Below are positions 59,701-64,000 of a stretch of DNA of 64,000 nt, piece by piece (the first letter of the stretch is position 1; the number at the start of each line of letters is the position of its first letter). The stretch comes from Amphibalanus amphitrite (taxonomy: Eukaryota > Arthropoda > Thecostraca > Balanomorpha > Balanidae). The position numbers and the translations under genes are program-made. The stretch spans positions 186,001 through 250,000 of the forward strand of contig NW_024882209.1 of the NCBI RefSeq assembly GCF_019059575.1, read 5' to 3'. Under the pieces are notes generated by a model that searched no databases, was not told the DNA's origin, and saw nothing but the letters and a program-made list of their open reading frames with translations.

Positions 59701-61973
59701 CGAGGAGCTGAGGCCACGCGCACACACCGTCCCAGGAGCGTCCGCGCTCGTCGAGCTGCCACCTCTGCCGGAGATGTCGCACCGAACATCACCGCTCCGC
59801 GCTTCTTGTCAAGCTCTGCCAGTCGCGCCAGGAGGTCTGGACGAGGCCCGGTGGCAGTCAGGTGCAGCTGCTGGCAGAGCTGCCGCAGCTCGGGCGCTGG
59901 GAGAAGCTCCGCCAGCTGCACGACACCTCCAGTCAGTTGACGTTCGGTTTCTACCAGTCCTTCAGCCGCCAGGGCGTCCAGCGCCGCGTTCACCGCCGAC
60001 TCATCACCAATCTCTGTGTAACGCAGCTTCTCCGGCCGAAGCCAAGCGTGCTTACGCTGGAACATTCTGACGTAGAGCATCTGAGCAGCGGCAGGCAGAG
60101 AGCGGAAGCTACTGATCACGTTCAGATCATCATCATCGAGCAGAGGAGTGTGAAGATCATCGGAGAGCACAGAGTTTATGATGAAGAGGAAGTTCTGTAA
60201 GTAGTATGGCTGGGAGGAGTCTGATTTCTGGGGCGAGAGGAGAGCTACCTCAGGCATCTCGGTGCTGAACTCCTGGGAGAGGATCTCCTCCTCTTCCACG
60301 CTGAGATTTAGTTCGGCATCTGCATCTGCGGTTAAGGTCCGAGTTGAGCTTCTGGCGCTTTCCGAGGTCAACATCGAAGCTTTTGCCGATGCACCGTTTG
60401 AGTCGCTATCTATTGTGACCACATCGCCAGGCGGGATGGGATCACTGGCAGGTTCACGCCCGTTGCTAACACTGTTCTTTTTCAGCGGCGAGCAGGGAGT
60501 GACAGCGTTGTCGGAGTCTACTCGGAAGTTTCCGATCATTCGCTCATCTGAGTCGCAGCGAAGCAGCCCCACGTCAGCCAGTCTCACCAGGCCGTTTTTC
60601 TTGCTCCCGCCTCCTTCGTTTTCCCTTTCCTTCCCCTGGTCTCCTTCTCTTGCTGATACACGAAGTCGATTTGGACTTCCAAAATCTACCAGCTCGGAAT
60701 GTCCCACCGTGTCCCCTGTGGCTGAACGTGAGGATGCGGTAGCGGCAGGTGAAGCTGGCGCAGGCACCTCCCCAGAGGTTGTTCGATACAGCCGTCGTCT
60801 GGCAGCTCCTGGTGAGTTCAGGTACCGCAGAGGGTTCGTTTTGGGGAGACGCCGGTTAGGACTCTGTAAAGGACTCGACCCCGGACTCATGAAGGGGCTA
60901 CTTCTCGGATTCTTCTGTTGACCTCCTGGACTCTTGCCTTGCCACCTTCCGGGACTCTTGCTTTGACTTCTGCTGGGACTTTTCCCGGCACCTTGTTCCC
61001 TGCGCTGTGCGGGACTCCGCCTCGGACTCCGACCTTTCGCTGGACTCTGATTCCTGCTAGGACTCGCACCAGTCGGCGCAGGCAGATTCAGTCCGGACAG
61101 TGCAAACCGTCCCATACGGCCGGCCACCGCTGGCGAAAGCCGTACCCTCGCTCCCGGCGACGCCAGGCGACCTGCCGGCGATGACGTCACAGCCGCCGGT
61201 GATGACGTCAGCGGCCGGCCGGGCGTGACGTCACCAGGAGACTCTCGAACACGCCCGCTGGGGCTGACGGAGGGCGAGCGAGTGGGCGACACGAGCCAGC
61301 CGCCCGGACCGACTGCCTTGCAGCGCAGTTGAGGTGTGTTAGGTGCGCTTCTCTCACCGACGGAGCTCGAGTTACTCCACATGGTCTCGCAGAAGGCAGC
61401 CGCGGCGCCTCCAATGACGTCAGAGATCTGCGGGGAGTCCTGGCCCCACACAGGCACGTCGTCCTCCTTCATAGGAGTGGAGGAGAGTGGTTGGGCGCTG
61501 CCTGCGATGGACGGCTCTGCAGTGGTCGAGGGATTGGCCACATCACTGGAAGGGGCAGGTGAGGATGTTGTGGATGTAGGCGCACCAGCTACAGATCCAG
61601 CTGCTTTTGATGGTGTACTTCTTCTGGGTACATCAGCAGTGCTGTAGGGATCTGGTACATCTTTCTTGACTTCCAAAACATTTCTTCTAGAAGCACTTGG
61701 TAGAGGTAGAGGTGCTGTGGTCTTTTTGATTGGAGTTTTAGTGTCCTCAATGATTTCAATGTCTGAATCGCTGTCATCCTTGGGGACAGGGCGTTTCTGG
61801 TTAGCGACTGTGCAGTTCTTCTTGTGGAGGTTCAGCTGAGGGGTGCTGACTTCCTTCAGGCAAACTGGACATTTGGACACAGTTTTAACAGACCCTGCTT
61901 TGGAGAAGAAGGCAGTGAGGGTCTGCTGGCCCTTCTCCAATGGCCTGTCCTTCAACAGCTTTGATCTGTTCAT
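56750..61973 (-). CDS. FAN1: FAN1, Fanconi-associated structure-specific nuclease, with AT-hook tail
   Basis: Two exons, 61973-58486 and 57734-56750, encode a predicted 1490 residues. FAN1 is a nuclear 5'-flap endonuclease and 5'-3' exonuclease in interstrand-crosslink repair. Seen in order: a PIP-box-like QQTLTAFF (16-23), a UBZ finger (C35, C38, H50, C54), a long SP-rich disordered region with many SPxR/K sites, a conserved core starting QPYYLQNFLFIINSVL, a SAP helix pair (about 685-720, LLPAPELRQLCQQL), helical repeats, then the nuclease: GVHREG (E1046), GFPDLV (D1171), VEVKGPND (E1186, K1188) and TKQ (Q1198). The catalytic set looks complete. The tail from about 1235 carries four GRPRK AT-hooks (ends near 1293, 1317, 1407, 1432) and an RG-rich stretch (about 1360-1375). 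Most FAN1 proteins end soon after VRR-NUC (about 1017 residues in human). The start is the first ATG of the open exon. Confidence 0.95.
57735..58485 (-). other. FAN1: FAN1 intron
   Basis: 751 bp. The donor is TACAG|GTGGGT (GT at 58485-58484) and the acceptor CTCCTCAG|GTTCACC (AG at 57736-57735). Joining gives Tyr-Arg-Phe-Thr-Arg-Ser-Gly-Phe-Pro-Asp in frame, exactly bridging the conserved junction between the helical core and the VRR-NUC domain. The intron contains poly-C/G runs (near 58290 and 57788-57800). Confidence 0.93.
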
Positions 61974-62566
61974 TTAGGCTTTCACGCCTTTCTTCTACTT
62001 GCATTTGCAGTGCTCACCTCTGAAAAGCAAGTGAACCATTAAATTTCTCACAGGCAATGACAATGCAAGAACAGTACAATATAAGTACAAAATGTTCAAC
62101 TCTACTGAATCATTGAAGACTAAAATAAAACACCCATCTGCAAGGAACTACATTTCTTTGATCATCAAAACAATGAGTTTGTCAGATTTCATTTGTTGCT
62201 AGCATGTGCAAAAGCTAATGCTAGGCTGCCATTGCTGGGAGCAGACTTGGTTTGTGCAATCAGTGATACTTGCACTTTGCAGTGTATCAATTCTATCATG
62301 TGAAAGTTCTTTTACCAACGTTTGACTATTGTGTATACCTACCTCCACCCTACTCAACTATTTTCAGGGCATGTCACACTGATGTCATTTCCGCCATTAT
62401 CACATTGTTACATCATTGGTGGTATATGTGCCAAGCTATTGATAACTATGCCAAAAAAGTGGGCAATGCAACATTGCTGACATTACCAGCCTGAGCTGAC
62501 AGGAAGCATAGTCAGTTTAGATAGGCATTTGGTATTGCATTCAACATTGTATTTCCATAGCATTCC
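61974..62566. other. FAN1 5' flank
   Basis: About 590 bp of AT-rich sequence. No TATA box is obvious near the start, and a 5' UTR intron cannot be excluded. It ends at the TTAA of the family B element. Confidence 0.5.
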
Positions 62567-63607
62567 TTAACCCTCGCCGGACCTATTGGTTTTCTACATA
62601 CGCGCCGGCCGAGGGGGGGGGGGGGGCGGGTACGACCCTCCCCCCCTCGCCGTTTCGCCCCTGGTGGAGCTAGCGCGTCGCGGAAAAAACGAGCGTGTGC
62701 GCCGTTACGAGACGCAGAGATTGGTACCCGAGTTTAAGGTCCTAGGTCAACCGGTGACCTCTGAGGTCAGGTCAAGTGCCCCAAGGTACGGTTCAGATTT
62801 TGGTGAATAACTTCGCAAAAAACGGCCGCAGAGCGCTGATTTTGGCAGCATCGTGTTCGCCTCGCTCAGGCGCGTCGAATGCTATACTTTTTGTCCGGGT
62901 CAGGTCAACTTGGGGTGTTGACCTCAGGTCAAGGTCAGGTCAGCACCCCCAGGTCACGAAGTTGGTCGAAAGAGGTCATGTCGCATATCATTCGATTCGG
63001 CAGGCCTTCCTGAGTCCATTGGTGGCTTTCCCGACTCGCTAGCTCAATTTGATCAAGAGTTATTGACGAAATCTAATATGACCTTGATGACGTCATAAAT
63101 GACGTCACGCAAGGTCAACATTGCAAAAGTGACGCATCTAACCTTGCAAGGAGTGCACCAAATCACGATTCTGTGTGCTTGAGATAGTTAGAGATCGTTC
63201 CCGGCGCCAGAATAGCAGTTTTCATTTTTCCCCATTGACTTATAATGGTGAGGTCACGAAAATGACCTGACCTCATATGACCTTTAGGAAAAATCCGAGA
63301 TATACAAGTTGTGGGACTCATAATGGATACTAGATCCTGCAAGTTTCATTTCCCTGTGACATCTCCTCTGGCAGTGAGGACGTTGCGAAGTTGCGACATC
63401 TGAAGACCGTGCAGAGGTTCACTTATGACGTCATAGGTCAGTGACCTGACCTGACCCAAAAATGCAGTTGGTGTCAAAAGATCGGGCTTGGATCAAAGGT
63501 CAGGTATGCCAAGTTTCAGCTCTCTATCGCCAGCGTGTTCGGAGCTATCGCGAAAAAACCCTATGGGGGGGGCGGCACCCACCCCCTCCTCGACCGGCGA
63601 GGGTTAA
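62567..63607 (+). mobile_element. TTAA-flanked non-autonomous element, family B, copy 2
   Basis: 1041 bp with TTAA at both ends, the same length and orientation as copy 1 at 15631-16671 and nearly identical, with scattered single-base differences and small homopolymer changes. Long left end, short right end, the same hairpin loops. It lies about 600 bp upstream of the FAN1 start codon, so its AGGTCA-rich interior could influence that promoter (inference). Confidence 0.88.
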
Positions 63608-64000
63608 GGTAAATCTATATTTGCTTGAAGTCAATTCAATCCCAAATGTAAAATCCAACACTCATAAAATACACATTGGTAGGTACAATAATTGTGTGAC
63701 AAACTCAAAGTCAATCAAGTAATATCGCAAATTGTAAAAGCTCAGCCTCAGTTCAGGAGGCAGCGGCAGCACGCCGCAGCAGGCAGCAGCCAGCAGGCAC
63801 GCACCGAGAGAAGGCGGTTCCGAAGAGGCAATAGAAGCAAAGGCATCTAACTAACTTTTCAAACTAAAAACCTTACAGATGAAAAATGGGAAGCTAGCAA
63901 AAAAGTGGATCAACACAAATTGATGTAGTAAAAAGCAAGTTGAGATTCAAAACAAGGTCCAGTGGTTGAACACGCACCACAACACAAACATGAACAGGGA
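63608..64000. other. Non-coding end of window
   Basis: No gene is recognised. A CAGCAG/GCAGC-rich patch lies at about 63755-63800. Confidence 0.4.

Overview
This is eukaryotic nuclear DNA, most likely from an invertebrate animal. The evidence is a spliced FAN1 DNA-repair gene with canonical GT-AG signals, secreted multi-domain C-type lectin-like genes, and LINE, Gypsy, hAT, Tc1/mariner-like and TTAA-targeting transposons. Long (GA)n tracts and poly-G/C runs would fit an arthropod such as a crustacean, but I cannot fix the lineage from sequence alone.

Only three host genes are supported. Two are paralogous, single-exon, five-domain C-type lectin-like genes that converge on a 4.3 kb transposon-filled gap: 39423-41716 (+), which carries a frameshift in its Thr-rich linker, and 46005-48266 (-), which is intact. 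The third is FAN1 on the minus strand (56750-61973). Its two exons splice cleanly into a predicted 1490-residue nuclease with a PIP-box, a UBZ finger, a SAP domain and a VRR-NUC domain, and then a C-terminal tail of about 260 residues carrying four AT-hooks.

The rest is largely mobile DNA. 1-10 kb: one TTAA element, microsatellites and a foldback element. 10-17 kb: several TTAA-flanked non-autonomous elements, two of them chained on one shared TTAA. 17.3-19.4 kb: a hAT element with an exact 8-bp target duplication, filled with a GAGGGCCC-rich tandem array. 21.7-24.8 kb: more TTAA elements. 24.8-38.8 kb: a Russian-doll nest in which an old TTAA element holds a younger TTAA element, which holds a full-length two-ORF L1/Tx1-like LINE; the same old element also holds a young Gypsy element with identical 191-bp LTRs. 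42.5-45.7 kb: another nest between the lectin genes. 49-55 kb: a deleted pogo-like transposon carrying a 27-bp minisatellite, a near-perfect foldback, and a second hAT copy with the GAGGGCCC array. 62.6-63.6 kb: a second copy of the 1041-bp TTAA element at 15.6 kb.

The most unusual signal is the TTAA superfamily. Families with unrelated tips share a TTAA duplication, a G-run/C-run subterminal hairpin with a family-specific loop, one short and one long end (the piggyBac-style asymmetry), and interiors dense in AGGTCA/TGACCT half-sites and TGACGTCA palindromes. No transposase for them lies in the window, so an autonomous partner must be sought elsewhere.
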